DNA of 64,000 nucleotides from MH13 sp040219355 (GTDB lineage: Bacteria > Pseudomonadota > Alphaproteobacteria > Rhizobiales > MH13). The position numbers were made by a program, and so were the translations under genes. The stretch's first letter is position 1; the number at the start of each line of letters is the position of its first letter. Below, in pieces: positions 52,690-63,556 of this stretch. Location of the stretch: assembly GCA_040219355.1 (NCBI GenBank), contig JAVJSN010000004.1, forward strand, positions 1 to 64,000, in the 5' to 3' direction. The notes beneath the pieces were generated by a model. That model did no database searches. It was given only the letters and a program-made list of their open reading frames with translations, and was not told the DNA's origin.

Positions 52690-52952
52690 GTTGAGAACTC
52701 ATACGCCTGATCTGTTGGCGTCTGAACTGGCTAGGGGCTGAGCGCGCTTTGGGTGCAGGGCAAGCTGGTTGTCCGGCCAGATCCAAATGCGCGTTCAGAT
52801 CAACGCCATTTCGACATCCGAAGGATTGGGCACCTTGGCGCCCCCGCCTTGTCTCACGCCGTTGAAAGTCAGACGACTTCCTTAAGACTTGCTTGGCGCC
52901 AGCGAGCCAATCTGCTCCAACCAAACACGCCAAGAATGTGAGTTCTCAACCT
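52688..52952. mobile_element. MITE-like element with 14-bp terminal inverted repeats
   Basis: AGGTTGAGAACTCA (52688-52701) is a perfect reverse complement of TGAGTTCTCAACCT (52939-52952), enclosing a 265-bp stretch with no convincing gene. The two small frames inside are not protein-like. The composition of paired ends and lack of coding capacity fit a non-autonomous miniature element; a target duplication is not clear. It is the only content of the gap between the BASS-type gene and rpe. Confidence 0.6.
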
Positions 52953-52977
52953 CACACCTCTTGACCCCTGCGGAGCT

Positions 52978-53673
52978 ATGGCGCACTCGAACAGCATGAC
53001 CGATCTCATCATTGCCCCGTCCATTCTCGCCTCCGATTTCTCGCGTCTGCGCGATGAAGTTAAGGCGATCGATCAAGCTGGATGCGACTGGGTGCATCTG
53101 GATGTGATGGACGGCCATTTCGTGCCCAACATCTCTTTCGGCCCGGCCATCGTCGAAGCCCTCCGCCCGCACACAAACAAGGTGCTGGACGTGCATCTGA
53201 TGATCGCGCCATGCGACCCATATCTCGATGCCTTTGCAGATGCAGGCGCCGATATCATCACCGTGCACGCTGAAGCTGGCCCGCATTTGCACCGCTCGCT
53301 TATGGCCATCAAAGCGCGCGGCAAGAAGGCTGGCGTCTCTTTGAACCCCGGCACTCCCGCCAGTGCTATCGCTGAAGTACTGGATTTGCTCGATCTGGTG
53401 CTGGTGATGACCGTGAACCCAGGCTTTGGTGGGCAGAGCTTCATCGCCAGCCAGGTGACGAAGATTGCGGAAATTAAGTCCATGATCGGCAACCGGGATA
53501 TCGTTCTGGAGGTCGATGGCGGCGTCACTCCGCAAACTGCACGCAGCGTGGTTGAGGCAGGCGCCAATGCGCTGGTAGCAGGTTCTTCGGTCTTCAAAGG
53601 CGGAACACCTGATGATCCTAGCCACTATCAAGCGGCCATGAGCGCCATCCGCGCCGCCGCCGCCGCTAACTAA
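52978..53673 (+). CDS. rpe: Ribulose-phosphate 3-epimerase
   Basis: Interconverts ribulose 5-phosphate and xylulose 5-phosphate in the pentose phosphate or Calvin pathway; 231 residues, TIM barrel. Signatures are IAPSILASDFSRL, HLDVMDGHFVPNISFGP, MTVNPGFGGQSFI and VDGGVTPQTA. ATG at 52978 has GGAG only two bases upstream; the Met six codons on (52996) is an alternative. purB starts ten bases after its stop. Confidence 0.96.
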   Translation: MAHSNSMTDLIIAPSILASDFSRLRDEVKAIDQAGCDWVHLDVMDGHFVPNISFGPAIVEALRPHTNKVLDVHLMIAPCDPYLDAFADAGADIITVHAEAGPHLHRSLMAIKARGKKAGVSLNPGTPASAIAEVLDLLDLVLVMTVNPGFGGQSFIASQVTKIAEIKSMIGNRDIVLEVDGGVTPQTARSVVEAGANALVAGSSVFKGGTPDDPSHYQAAMSAIRAAAAAN

Positions 53674-53683
53674 GGACCCCCTC

Positions 53684-54988
53684 ATGATACCTCGCTATGC
53701 CCGCCAACCGATGGTCGACATATGGTCGCCGGAAACCAAATTCCGTATTTGGTTTGAGATCGAAGCGCACGCGTGTGACGCGCAGGCTGACCTTGGCGTT
53801 ATCCCGCAAGAAGCGGCGAAAGCCGTTTGGGCGCGCGGCGGCAATGCCACCTTCGATATTGATCGCATTGACGAAATTGAGCGCGAGACCAAGCACGATG
53901 TGATCGCGTTTCTTACCCATTTGGCAGAGATCGTCGGGCCGGAAGCGCGCCTTGTGCACCAGGGTATGACGTCCTCTGATGTTTTGGACACATGCCTGGC
54001 CGTGCAGCTCACACGCGCTGCAGACATTCTTTTGGAGGACATGGACGGCCTTCTCGCCGCGCTGAAAAAGCGGGCGCAAGAGCACAAGATGACCGTTTGC
54101 ATAGGTCGCTCGCACGGCATCCACGCAGAGCCGGTGACGTTCGGCCTGAAACTCGCACAAGCTTATGCAGAGTTTGATCGCTGCAAACAGCGCCTCTTGG
54201 CTGCACGTGCTGATATCGCAACTTGCGCGTTGTCGGGTGCTGTTGGCACTTTTGCCAACATTGACCCCGCTGTCGAAGCACATGTGGCTGAAAAAATGGG
54301 CCTGACGCCCGAGCCAATTTCCACGCAGGTTATCCCGCGCGACCGGCACGCCATGTTCTTTGCAACGCTTGGTGTCGTCGCGTCGTCCGTTGAAAGGCTG
54401 GCAACCGAAATCCGTCACCTTCAGCGCACCGAAGTACTTGAAGTGGAAGAGTATTTCTCACCGGGCCAAAAAGGCTCTTCGGCCATGCCGCACAAACGCA
54501 ACCCGGTGCTGACAGAGAATCTCACTGGTCTTGCACGCATGGTGCGCAGCTACGCATTGCCCGCCATGGAAAATGTGGCGCTCTGGCATGAGCGCGACAT
54601 CTCTCATTCCTCAGTCGAGCGCTATATCGGGCCTGATGCGACGATCACGCTTGATTTTGCTTTGGCACGGCTCACAGGCGTTATCGACAAGCTGCTGGTC
54701 TATTCAGATCGCATGGAAGCCAACATGAACAAGCTTGGCGGGCTCATGCACTCACAGCGCGTTCTGCTTGCGCTCACCCAAGCCGGTGTCAGCCGCGAGG
54801 ACGCCTATCGTCTGGTCCAACGCAACGCGATGAAGGTTTGGCACGAAGGCGCAGACTTTTTTGATGAACTGACCGGCGATCAGGATGTGATGGCCAACTT
54901 GTCCCGCGATGCACTCGAAGACCTGTTTGACCTGGGCTATCACACCAAACACGTCGACACGATTTTCGCACGCGTTTTCAACGCTTAA
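53684..54988 (+). CDS. purB: Adenylosuccinate lyase
   Basis: Acts twice in purine synthesis (SAICAR to AICAR, adenylosuccinate to AMP); 434 residues. The fumarase-superfamily signature GSSAMPHKRNP is present, with TSSDVLDTCLAVQL and the His loop SHGIHAEP. It is cotranscribed with rpe. The remaining purine genes follow about 2 kb later. Confidence 0.97.
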   Translation: MIPRYARQPMVDIWSPETKFRIWFEIEAHACDAQADLGVIPQEAAKAVWARGGNATFDIDRIDEIERETKHDVIAFLTHLAEIVGPEARLVHQGMTSSDVLDTCLAVQLTRAADILLEDMDGLLAALKKRAQEHKMTVCIGRSHGIHAEPVTFGLKLAQAYAEFDRCKQRLLAARADIATCALSGAVGTFANIDPAVEAHVAEKMGLTPEPISTQVIPRDRHAMFFATLGVVASSVERLATEIRHLQRTEVLEVEEYFSPGQKGSSAMPHKRNPVLTENLTGLARMVRSYALPAMENVALWHERDISHSSVERYIGPDATITLDFALARLTGVIDKLLVYSDRMEANMNKLGGLMHSQRVLLALTQAGVSREDAYRLVQRNAMKVWHEGADFFDELTGDQDVMANLSRDALEDLFDLGYHTKHVDTIFARVFNA

Positions 54989-55020
54989 GCACAAGAAGAC
55001 CACCCAGAGGAGCCAACCTT

Positions 55021-55584
55021 ATGGCCATCTCAGATATCGATGTTCTGGTTTTGCCGGGCTGGAAGGGCGGCGATGACAGCTATTGGTATGCGGGTTGGGT
55101 CGAAAAACTGCCCAATGCGCGCCGCGTTGAACAAAACAATTTTGAAACGCCTACGCTGTCGGATTGGACCAGTGAGGTCGAGAAGCAGATCCTCTTAAGC
55201 GAGCGCCCGGTGGCGCTGGTTGGCCACTCTCTGGGCGCACTCACCATCGCGCATATGGCCGAAACGTTGGGCAAGTTGCCGGTCATCGCGGCCTATTTGG
55301 TCACCCCACCGGAGCTGGATGGCAAAAGCACGATCGGTCCGATGCTGACCGGCTTTGAGCCGTTGCCAACCGCGCCATTGCCGGTTCCCTCGTTTCTCGT
55401 GGCCAGCCGCACCGATCCTTATGCGCGGTACGAATTTGCCGAATCGTGCGCCAATGCTTGGGGTTCAGAGTTGATAGACGCCGGCGATGCAGGCCACATC
55501 AATCCTGATTCGGGCCACGGTCCGTGGCCAGAGGGGCTGCTGCGCTTCGGGGTATTGTTGAAGCGCGCGCGGGCTACAAACTAG
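55021..55584 (+). CDS. RBBP9/YdeN-type alpha/beta hydrolase
   Basis: A compact 187-residue hydrolase with the nucleophile GHSLGALT, the HPGWKGG-like start VLPGWKGGDDSYWY and the catalytic His in DAGHINPDSG. The substrate is unknown. It follows purB by 32 bases. Confidence 0.85.
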   Translation: MAISDIDVLVLPGWKGGDDSYWYAGWVEKLPNARRVEQNNFETPTLSDWTSEVEKQILLSERPVALVGHSLGALTIAHMAETLGKLPVIAAYLVTPPELDGKSTIGPMLTGFEPLPTAPLPVPSFLVASRTDPYARYEFAESCANAWGSELIDAGDAGHINPDSGHGPWPEGLLRFGVLLKRARATN

Positions 55585-55761
55585 CCAGACCGCCACAATT
55601 GGGCCCAGCAACGAACAAGCCGAGGCTCAAAATTTGCCCAATTGTTCAAATCTGATTGAACTGCTTCAGCGGGCTGAAAGAGCCGATGCGCTACTGTCCT
55701 ATCAAGCCAGTCAGATGGCTTGAACAAAGAGACCTCACAAATCATCTTACAGACTTGTTTT

Positions 55762-55795
55762 GGCGCCCAGCACTCCCCCGCTGGGCGCCCTTTTT
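55762..55795 (+). terminator. Intrinsic terminator after the purB/hydrolase unit
   Basis: GGCGCCCAGC (55762-55771) pairs perfectly with GCTGGGCGCC (55780-55789), 8-base loop, then CTTTTTC. The preceding ~170 bases hold no gene. Confidence 0.88.
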
Positions 55796-55813
55796 CTTTG
55801 TATTCTCGGACAA

Positions 55814-56590
55814 TTAAGAGATGCTCGAGCCAACGGCAGCGGCGGCCTTGAGCGCTATGGCATCTGAACCCACTGCCGCAAAAGTGAAGCCTTGGGCGAA
55901 GAAGGCTTTGGCTTTGTCGGTATCAAACGCATACACACCAGCGATCTTACCAGCGGCTTTCGCGCGACCGCCGATATCGGCTGCCGCCTCCAAGACGTGA
56001 GGTGCTGTTGCCTCAATGCGCGCACCTTCCGCCAACGTGATCGACAGGTCTGACGGGCCGACAAAAATGCCGTCGATACCGGGAACCGCCAAGATAGCAT
56101 CCAAGTTTTCCAGCGCTTCGACGGTTTCAATCATCGCAATCGACAGCACCAACTCATTACCAGCGGCCAGATACTCACCTTGCACTGCACCAAAAAGCTC
56201 AAGCGCCAGCGCTGGGCCCCAGGAGCGTCCGCCTATCGGCGGATATTTCGTAGCGGCAACCAGCGCTTGCGCGTCGGCCACGGTGTTGATCATCGGCGCG
56301 ATAACAAATTGCGCCCCGGCGTCCAGGGCGCGTGAGGCAAGATCGAACCGCCCCACAGGGATGCGCAGTCCAGGCGCCGAGCCAGCTTGATGCACGGCCT
56401 GCATGGAGGCGAACATGGACGTGTCGTCGTGAAAACCATGTTGCAGATCAATGCAAACGGCTTCAAAGCCACCACGCGCCAAAGCACCCGCATTCATCGG
56501 GGCTGGAAGTGAACTCCAACCCATCGGCACGGTCTTGCCACCACGCAGCGCAGCGGCAAACGCCAACCCGTGCTCAAGGGAGGATGACAA
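55814..56590 (-). CDS. HpcH/HpaI aldolase family protein, TTG start
   Basis: A 258-residue class II aldolase-like TIM barrel related to 4-hydroxy-2-oxoheptanedioate aldolase. Motifs: GGFEAVCIDLQHGF, IAPMINTVADAQALVAA, SIAMIETVEALENLDAIL and VPGIDGIFVGPSDLSITLA. Metal ligands are the Glu of MIETVE and Asp of GPSDLS. It starts at TTG 56590, four bases after the stop of the ATPase-zeta gene. Confidence 0.87.
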   Translation of the reverse strand: MSSSLEHGLAFAAALRGGKTVPMGWSSLPAPMNAGALARGGFEAVCIDLQHGFHDDTSMFASMQAVHQAGSAPGLRIPVGRFDLASRALDAGAQFVIAPMINTVADAQALVAATKYPPIGGRSWGPALALELFGAVQGEYLAAGNELVLSIAMIETVEALENLDAILAVPGIDGIFVGPSDLSITLAEGARIEATAPHVLEAAADIGGRAKAAGKIAGVYAFDTDKAKAFFAQGFTFAAVGSDAIALKAAAAVGSSIS

Positions 56591-56594
56591 CCGC

Positions 56595-56918
56595 CTAGCC
56601 CTTGGTCTGAATGTCTTGGATTGCTTTTTCCATCAGATCGGCCATCTCGCGGCGAAGTTGATGCTCAGAGACATCAATGTTCTTTTCTTCAAAGTCAGCT
56701 TTGATCTTGCGATACACGTCCTCATCGCCCGGCTCTTCAAAATCAGCCAACACAACAGATTTTGCATAGGCCACGGCCGCATCGCCAGATAGGCCGAGTT
56801 TTTCAGCTGCCCAGGTGCCCAAAACCTTGTTACGACGGGCTTCGGCCTTGAAACGCAGCTCTTCATCGTGCGCAAACTTGTTCTCGAAGCCTTCTTGGCG
56901 TTTGTCGAATGTGGACAT
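56595..56918 (-). CDS. ATPase inhibitor subunit zeta (DUF1476)
   Basis: A 107-residue helical protein, the alphaproteobacterial zeta subunit that blocks rotation of F1-ATPase. Typical start FDKRQEGFENKFAHDEELRF then KAEARRNKVLGTWAAEKLG. The gene is divergent from purC, a linkage typical for alphaproteobacteria. Downstream in the same operon is an HpcH/HpaI aldolase gene. Confidence 0.93.
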   Translation of the reverse strand: MSTFDKRQEGFENKFAHDEELRFKAEARRNKVLGTWAAEKLGLSGDAAVAYAKSVVLADFEEPGDEDVYRKIKADFEEKNIDVSEHQLRREMADLMEKAIQDIQTKG

Positions 56919-57169
56919 TGTGATCTCTCCTCAAAGTGCACCAGCGATTGGCGTATCGCTTAGATGGGGTGCTGCAAACAATCCCCCAAGGCCATAGCCA
57001 GCGCACTGTCGCAAATCAATGATCATATGGGGGGTAAGAGAAGCCCGTGCATAGCCGCGCAATCTGTTTGCGAAGCGACCCCTGCTTGGCGTAGGTTCCC
57101 GCCACACAAAAGATTCTTTGGCCTGCCATAGCGATGCGGCCATTCCCACCTCTTACAAAAGGCATCTGT

Positions 57170-57937
57170 ATGAGCCGTCGCCGCAAGATTTATGAGGGCA
57201 AAGCCAAAACGCTTTATGAGGGCCCAGAGCCCGGCACGCTGGTGCAGCACTTCAAAGATGACACGACCGCAAACAATGCTGAAAAGCATGAGGTGATTGA
57301 CGGCAAGGGCGTCATCAACAATCGGATTTCCGAGTACATTTTTGATCAGTTGAACGCGATGGGCATCGGCACCCATTTCATCAAACGCTTGAACATGCGT
57401 GAGCAGTTGATTCGCGAAGTGGAAATCATCCCGGTAGAGGTGGTTGTTCGCAATGTTGCTGCAGGGTCTCTGGCCAAACGCTTGGGCCTGGATGAAGGAA
57501 CCGCACTGCCGCGGTCCATCGTTGAATTCTATTACAAAAACGATGCGCTGGGCGACCCCATGGTGTCGGATGAACACATCACCGCTTTTGGCTGGGCCAA
57601 CCCGCAAGAGATCGATGAGATGATGGCGATTGCCATTCGCGTGAACGATTTTCTCACCGGGCTTTTCCTCGGCGCCGGCATCAAGTTGGTGGATTTCAAG
57701 ATCGAATGCGGGCGGCTCTGGGAAAACGATCTGATGCGCATTGTTGTTGCCGATGAGATATCACCGGATTCTTGCCGCCTGTGGGACAACAAAACCGGCG
57801 AAAAGCTCGACAAAGATCGTTTCCGCCGTGATCTCGGCGGTATGCTGGACGCCTACCAGGAAGTCGCGCGGCGTTTGGGTGTGCTCAACGAGAACGATCC
57901 GATGCCAACCGGCGGGCCAAGACTGGTCAAAGGATAA
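57170..57937 (+). CDS. purC: Phosphoribosylaminoimidazole-succinocarboxamide synthase
   Basis: SAICAR synthetase, 255 residues. Motifs: RRKIYEGKAKTLYEGPEPG, FKDDTTANNAEKHEVIDGKG, IPVEVVVRNVAAGSLAKRLG and LVDFKIECGRLWENDLMRIV. Start ATG at 57170 with AAGG nine bases upstream. First gene of purC-purS-purQ-lipoprotein-purL. Confidence 0.97.
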   Translation: MSRRRKIYEGKAKTLYEGPEPGTLVQHFKDDTTANNAEKHEVIDGKGVINNRISEYIFDQLNAMGIGTHFIKRLNMREQLIREVEIIPVEVVVRNVAAGSLAKRLGLDEGTALPRSIVEFYYKNDALGDPMVSDEHITAFGWANPQEIDEMMAIAIRVNDFLTGLFLGAGIKLVDFKIECGRLWENDLMRIVVADEISPDSCRLWDNKTGEKLDKDRFRRDLGGMLDAYQEVARRLGVLNENDPMPTGGPRLVKG

Positions 57938-57952
57938 GGGTAAGGCACTGAT

Positions 57953-58219
57953 ATGCCGCATTTTTCTGCTCGCATCATCATTACATTAAAAAATGGCGTG
58001 CTTGATCCGCAAGGCAAAGCCAGCGCCGGTGCACTGTCTGGCCTCGGTTTTGAAGGCATTCAAAGCGTGCGCCAAGGCAAGGTGATGGATGTCGAGCTTT
58101 CCGCATCCGATGAGGCAACCGCACGCGCTGATCTATCTGCAATGTGCGAAAAATTGCTCGCCAACACGGTTATCGAGGACTTTGAGGTCGCTACCTTGCG
58201 TGAACGGCAGATGGCTTAG
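57953..58219 (+). CDS. purS: Phosphoribosylformylglycinamidine synthase subunit PurS
   Basis: 88 residues; small subunit of the PurSQL complex, which bridges PurQ and PurL and helps ammonia transfer. Contains ILKNG-type beta start (ARIIITLKNGVLDPQGKASA) and the G-F-x-G segment SVRQGKVMDVELS. It is 15 bases after purC and three before purQ. Confidence 0.95.
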   Translation: MPHFSARIIITLKNGVLDPQGKASAGALSGLGFEGIQSVRQGKVMDVELSASDEATARADLSAMCEKLLANTVIEDFEVATLRERQMA

Positions 58220-58222
58220 CCC

Positions 58223-58894
58223 ATGGCAGTCTCAGTCATCCAGTTCCCAGGTTCCAATCGCGATCAGGACATGCTCGACGCGATGGCACACAGCACCGGC
58301 AAGGCGCCCCACAATGTCTGGCACGCTGATACCGCGCTGCCATCCGACACCCAGGCCATCGTGCTGCCCGGCGGATTCTCCTACGGTGATTATCTGCGCT
58401 GCGGCGCCATTGCCGCCCGTGCACCGATCATGGCTGAAGTGATCAATGCAGCTGAGCGCGGCGTGCCCGTGCTAGGTGTATGCAATGGGTTCCAAATTCT
58501 CATCGAAGCTGGCCTCTTACCAGGCGCTTTGATGCGCAACGCCAGCTTACGCTTTGTCTGCAAGTCGGTCGATCTGAAGGTTGAAAGCACGCGCTCAACG
58601 TTCCTGTCAGGCTTTGCCAAGGGCGATGTCTGGTCCTGCCCGGTGGCCCATGGTGACGGCAATTATGTTTGCACGGCGGACATGCTGAAAACCTTGCAAG
58701 ATGATGATTGCATCGCGGTATCCTACGCCAACAATTCCAATCCCAACGGCTCGGTCGCCGATATTGCTGGCATCACCAACAAGGCCGGCAATGTGCTTGG
58801 CATGATGCCACATCCAGAAAACATCGCCCTGCCCCACCAGCCGAGCCAAACCGGCGCCAAACTGTTTGAAGGACTGCTGAACCTTGCTGCGTAA
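58223..58894 (+). CDS. purQ: Phosphoribosylformylglycinamidine synthase subunit PurQ
   Basis: 223-residue glutaminase subunit. Catalytic Cys in VLGVCNGFQILIEAG, His-Glu in MMPHPENIALPH, and VIQFPGSNRDQDMLD at the N-terminus. Its last 11 bases overlap the small lipoprotein gene, an unusual insertion before purL. Confidence 0.97.
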   Translation: MAVSVIQFPGSNRDQDMLDAMAHSTGKAPHNVWHADTALPSDTQAIVLPGGFSYGDYLRCGAIAARAPIMAEVINAAERGVPVLGVCNGFQILIEAGLLPGALMRNASLRFVCKSVDLKVESTRSTFLSGFAKGDVWSCPVAHGDGNYVCTADMLKTLQDDDCIAVSYANNSNPNGSVADIAGITNKAGNVLGMMPHPENIALPHQPSQTGAKLFEGLLNLAA

Positions 58895-59293
58895 AGCGCT
58901 TCTTGGCCTTGCCGCCACCGCCCTGCTTGCCGGGTGCATGAGCATCGACTTGCCGGAGGGCTCTTACGCCGCGCGCGGTGGCCTTGGCTCCACGTCCGAA
59001 CGCATGGCTGAGCGCATCCGCGAATGCTGGTTCCAATCTGGCGACGAAGCGTTTGCTGCCTATCGCCAAGAAACTGAAATCACATCGCTATCCGGCCAGC
59101 CACGCATCTTGCTTGTGAACCGTGACGATCGTGGTGGCTTGCCACAGCTTGTCGTCACCATGCGCACCATTTCGGGCACTGGAACCGTGGTATCGTCCTT
59201 CGGACCGCTCACCGAAACATCGCTTGTGAACCGCATCAATGCTGATCTGTCGCGCTGGGCCCGAGGAAGCCGTGCCTGTGGAGCCGCTGCTTG

Positions 59294-59294
<1 letters not shown>
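58884..59294 (+). CDS. Small lipoprotein encoded inside the pur operon, TTG start
   Basis: 136 residues, begins with TTG at 58884 inside the last codons of purQ. Signal MLRKALLGLAATALLAGC with lipobox LLAGC and the lipidated Cys at residue 18. The mature domain has EITSLSGQPRILLVNRDDRG and LVVTMRTISGTGTVVSSFG, probably a small beta fold, and two cysteines (RECWFQSG, RACGAAA). Its stop TGA overlaps the ATG of purL (TGATG), so all three genes are translationally linked. Not a known purine protein. Confidence 0.72.
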
Positions 59295-61504
<2,210 letters not shown>

Positions 61505-61525
61505 TCAACAAAGGGCCCGCGCCAC

Positions 61526-61768
61526 ATGCCGATGAATGCCGCTGACATCGAAAAGATGATCCTTGACGCTTTGCCCGACGCGCATGTGGAAATCCGCGAT
61601 TTGGCCGGTGATGGCGACCATTATGCTGCGGTCGTCGTATCAGAGGCTTTCCGAGGAAAGTCCCGTGTTCAACAGCATCAAATGGTTTATGATGCGCTTA
61701 AAGGGAATATGGGCGGCGTGTTGCACGCCCTCGCCCTGCAAACCTCCGCGCCCACAACTGACGCCTGA
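61526..61768 (+). CDS. BolA-family protein
   Basis: 80 residues, BolA/IbaG fold: IEKMILDALPDAHVEIRDLA, then GDGDHYAAVVVSEAFRGKSR, and VQQHQMVYDALKG with the conserved His. BolA proteins pair with CGFS glutaredoxins in Fe-S trafficking; the next gene encodes such a glutaredoxin. Confidence 0.93.
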   Translation: MPMNAADIEKMILDALPDAHVEIRDLAGDGDHYAAVVVSEAFRGKSRVQQHQMVYDALKGNMGGVLHALALQTSAPTTDA

Positions 61769-61801
61769 AAGGCGACCGATAACACGTTGAAGGATTCAAC
61801 C

Positions 61802-62143
61802 ATGACCGACGCCGCCACAACCATCGACAATGCCGTCAAATCCAACGATGTTGTGCTCTTCATGAAAGGCACAAAACAGTTTCCGCAATGCGGGTTCTCT
61901 GGCCAGGTCGTGCAGATTCTGGACTATGTTGGTGCCGACTACCAGGACGTGAACGTGCTGGAAGACATGGACATCCGCGAAGGCATCAAGACCTATTCCA
62001 ACTGGCCCACCATCCCACAGCTCTACATTAAGGGCGAGTTTGTCGGCGGCTGCGATATCATCCGTGAGATGTTCCAAGCCGGTGAGTTGCAGCAACTGAT
62101 GACCGACAACGGCATTGCAGTGAAGAACGCCGAAAGCGCCTAA
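61802..62143 (+). CDS. grxD: Monothiol glutaredoxin (CGFS, Grx4-type)
   Basis: 113 residues with active-site CGFS (FPQCGFSGQVVQIL), LFMKGTKQ glutathione-contact motif and the WPTIPQLYIKGEFVGGCDII segment. Carries [2Fe-2S] clusters with BolA. ATG at 61802 with GAAGGA upstream; the longer frame adds five residues. Confidence 0.96.
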   Translation: MTDAATTIDNAVKSNDVVLFMKGTKQFPQCGFSGQVVQILDYVGADYQDVNVLEDMDIREGIKTYSNWPTIPQLYIKGEFVGGCDIIREMFQAGELQQLMTDNGIAVKNAESA

Positions 62144-62146
62144 ACC

Positions 62147-62866
62147 TTGGCTGACATTCCACCCTTCAAGGGCATGGGTAAAAAAGCCCTGCCGTTCTTG
62201 AAGGCGCTCGGCTTTCACCAAGACCGGGACTGGTTCAAGGACAACAAGGCGCTCTATGAGAGCGAGGTGAAAATCCCGCTCGGCGATCTCGTTGAGCACG
62301 CATCTGCACGCATGGAAGCCGAGGGCTTACCCTTACGCGGCACGCGCAAAACATCGCTCTATCGTGTCAATCGCGATGTGCGCTTTTCCAAAAACAAAGA
62401 CCCTTATAACATCCATTGTTCAGCACTGCTCACGCGCACCGGCACCAAGAAAGATCAGGGCTTTGCCTATGTGCATATGTCCAATGAGCGCTCCTTCGTT
62501 GCCACCGGCTTCTATGGCCTTTCGAGCGCGGAACTTGCTGCCATGCGCGCGGCGATCCTCGACAAGGCGCCAAAACTTCAGTCAATGCTGGCCGCTTTTA
62601 AAAAGCAGGGCCTTGAGTTCGACTATTCTGAGAGCTTGAAACGCAATCCGCGCGGCTTTGAAAAGCTTGACGATGAGGCGTTGCAGAAGCTGGTCCGCCT
62701 GAAGAACCATCATTTTGTGCGCGAGATGGATAACAAGACCATCACGACACCAAAAATCGCCGACGCGCTGATTGAACTGACCCACACCACCCTGCCGTTC
62801 TTAGAGTTCGGTTGGGCCGCGATCGATCCGGTCCGCGAAGAAGAAGCTCTGAAAAACGCAACCTAA
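62147..62866 (+). CDS. DUF2461 domain protein, TTG start
   Basis: 239 residues of the DUF2461 (TIGR02453) family. Conserved parts: ALGFHQDRDWFKDNKALYES, SLYRVNRDVRFSKNKDPYNI, and FYGLSSAELAAMRAAI. The function is unknown. TTG at 62147 is used as the start, three bases after grxD. Confidence 0.85.
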   Translation: MADIPPFKGMGKKALPFLKALGFHQDRDWFKDNKALYESEVKIPLGDLVEHASARMEAEGLPLRGTRKTSLYRVNRDVRFSKNKDPYNIHCSALLTRTGTKKDQGFAYVHMSNERSFVATGFYGLSSAELAAMRAAILDKAPKLQSMLAAFKKQGLEFDYSESLKRNPRGFEKLDDEALQKLVRLKNHHFVREMDNKTITTPKIADALIELTHTTLPFLEFGWAAIDPVREEEALKNAT

Positions 62867-62884
62867 GCCAAAGCCGCCCTCACT

Positions 62885-63556
62885 ATGTCCGATCTTTCCA
62901 ACTGGCTGGGCTGCGAGCCCCCACGTCCGCAGCGCCTTGAAGGGCGCACCGTCGTACTTGAGGCCTTCAACGCAGACACCCACGCCCGAGAACTTTGGCA
63001 GGCCCTGGGCGGAGACGTGAGCGCCAATCAGCGCATTCGCTTCTTTCCCGATGCACCCTATCGCAATGCCGACCATTTCGGGCAAGCCTATCAAGCCAAG
63101 CAGGGAGAGTGGCACAGCATGGTGATGCGCGATGCGCATTGGAACATTGTGCGCGGCATGGCGAGCTATATGCGGCTGCGTCCAGAACACGGTTCAGTCG
63201 AAATTGGCGCTGTCGCCCATGGTGACGCTATGGCGCGCTCACCACTTGCCACTGAAGCGCATTACCTGCTCGCCAAACACGTGTTTGAGGAGCTGGGCTA
63301 TCGGCGATACGAGTGGAAGCTCAACGATGACAACGCGCCCTCTCACAAGGCCGCTGTTCGCCTCGGCTTCACCTTCGAAGGCACGTTCCGGCAAGACATG
63401 GTCGTGCATGGCGTCAATCGCGACACCGCCTGGTATTCTATGCTCGACCATGAATGGCCAAGCCGCAAAACTGCATTAGAATCTTGGCTCGACCCCAGAA
63501 ACTTCGCAGCGGACGGCCAACAAATCCAAAAATTGGAAGCCTTTCGGCAAGCTTAG
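62885..63556 (+). CDS. GNAT family N-acetyltransferase (RimJ/RimL-like)
   Basis: 223 residues. Acetyl-CoA binding follows the GNAT pattern near SVEIGAVAHGDAMARSPLAT and ELGYRRYEWKLNDDN, then APSHKAAVRLGFTFEGTFRQ. RimJ/RimL-like members modify proteins, peptides or small molecules; the substrate is unknown. The stop overlaps the convergent epimerase gene by four bases. Confidence 0.9.
   Translation: MSDLSNWLGCEPPRPQRLEGRTVVLEAFNADTHARELWQALGGDVSANQRIRFFPDAPYRNADHFGQAYQAKQGEWHSMVMRDAHWNIVRGMASYMRLRPEHGSVEIGAVAHGDAMARSPLATEAHYLLAKHVFEELGYRRYEWKLNDDNAPSHKAAVRLGFTFEGTFRQDMVVHGVNRDTAWYSMLDHEWPSRKTALESWLDPRNFAADGQQIQKLEAFRQA

Noticed and set aside
52679..52941. Two small reading frames within the inverted-repeat element (84 and 62 codons)
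   Set aside because: They overlap on opposite strands, lack ribosome-binding sites and have no protein-like features; the element is better seen as non-coding.
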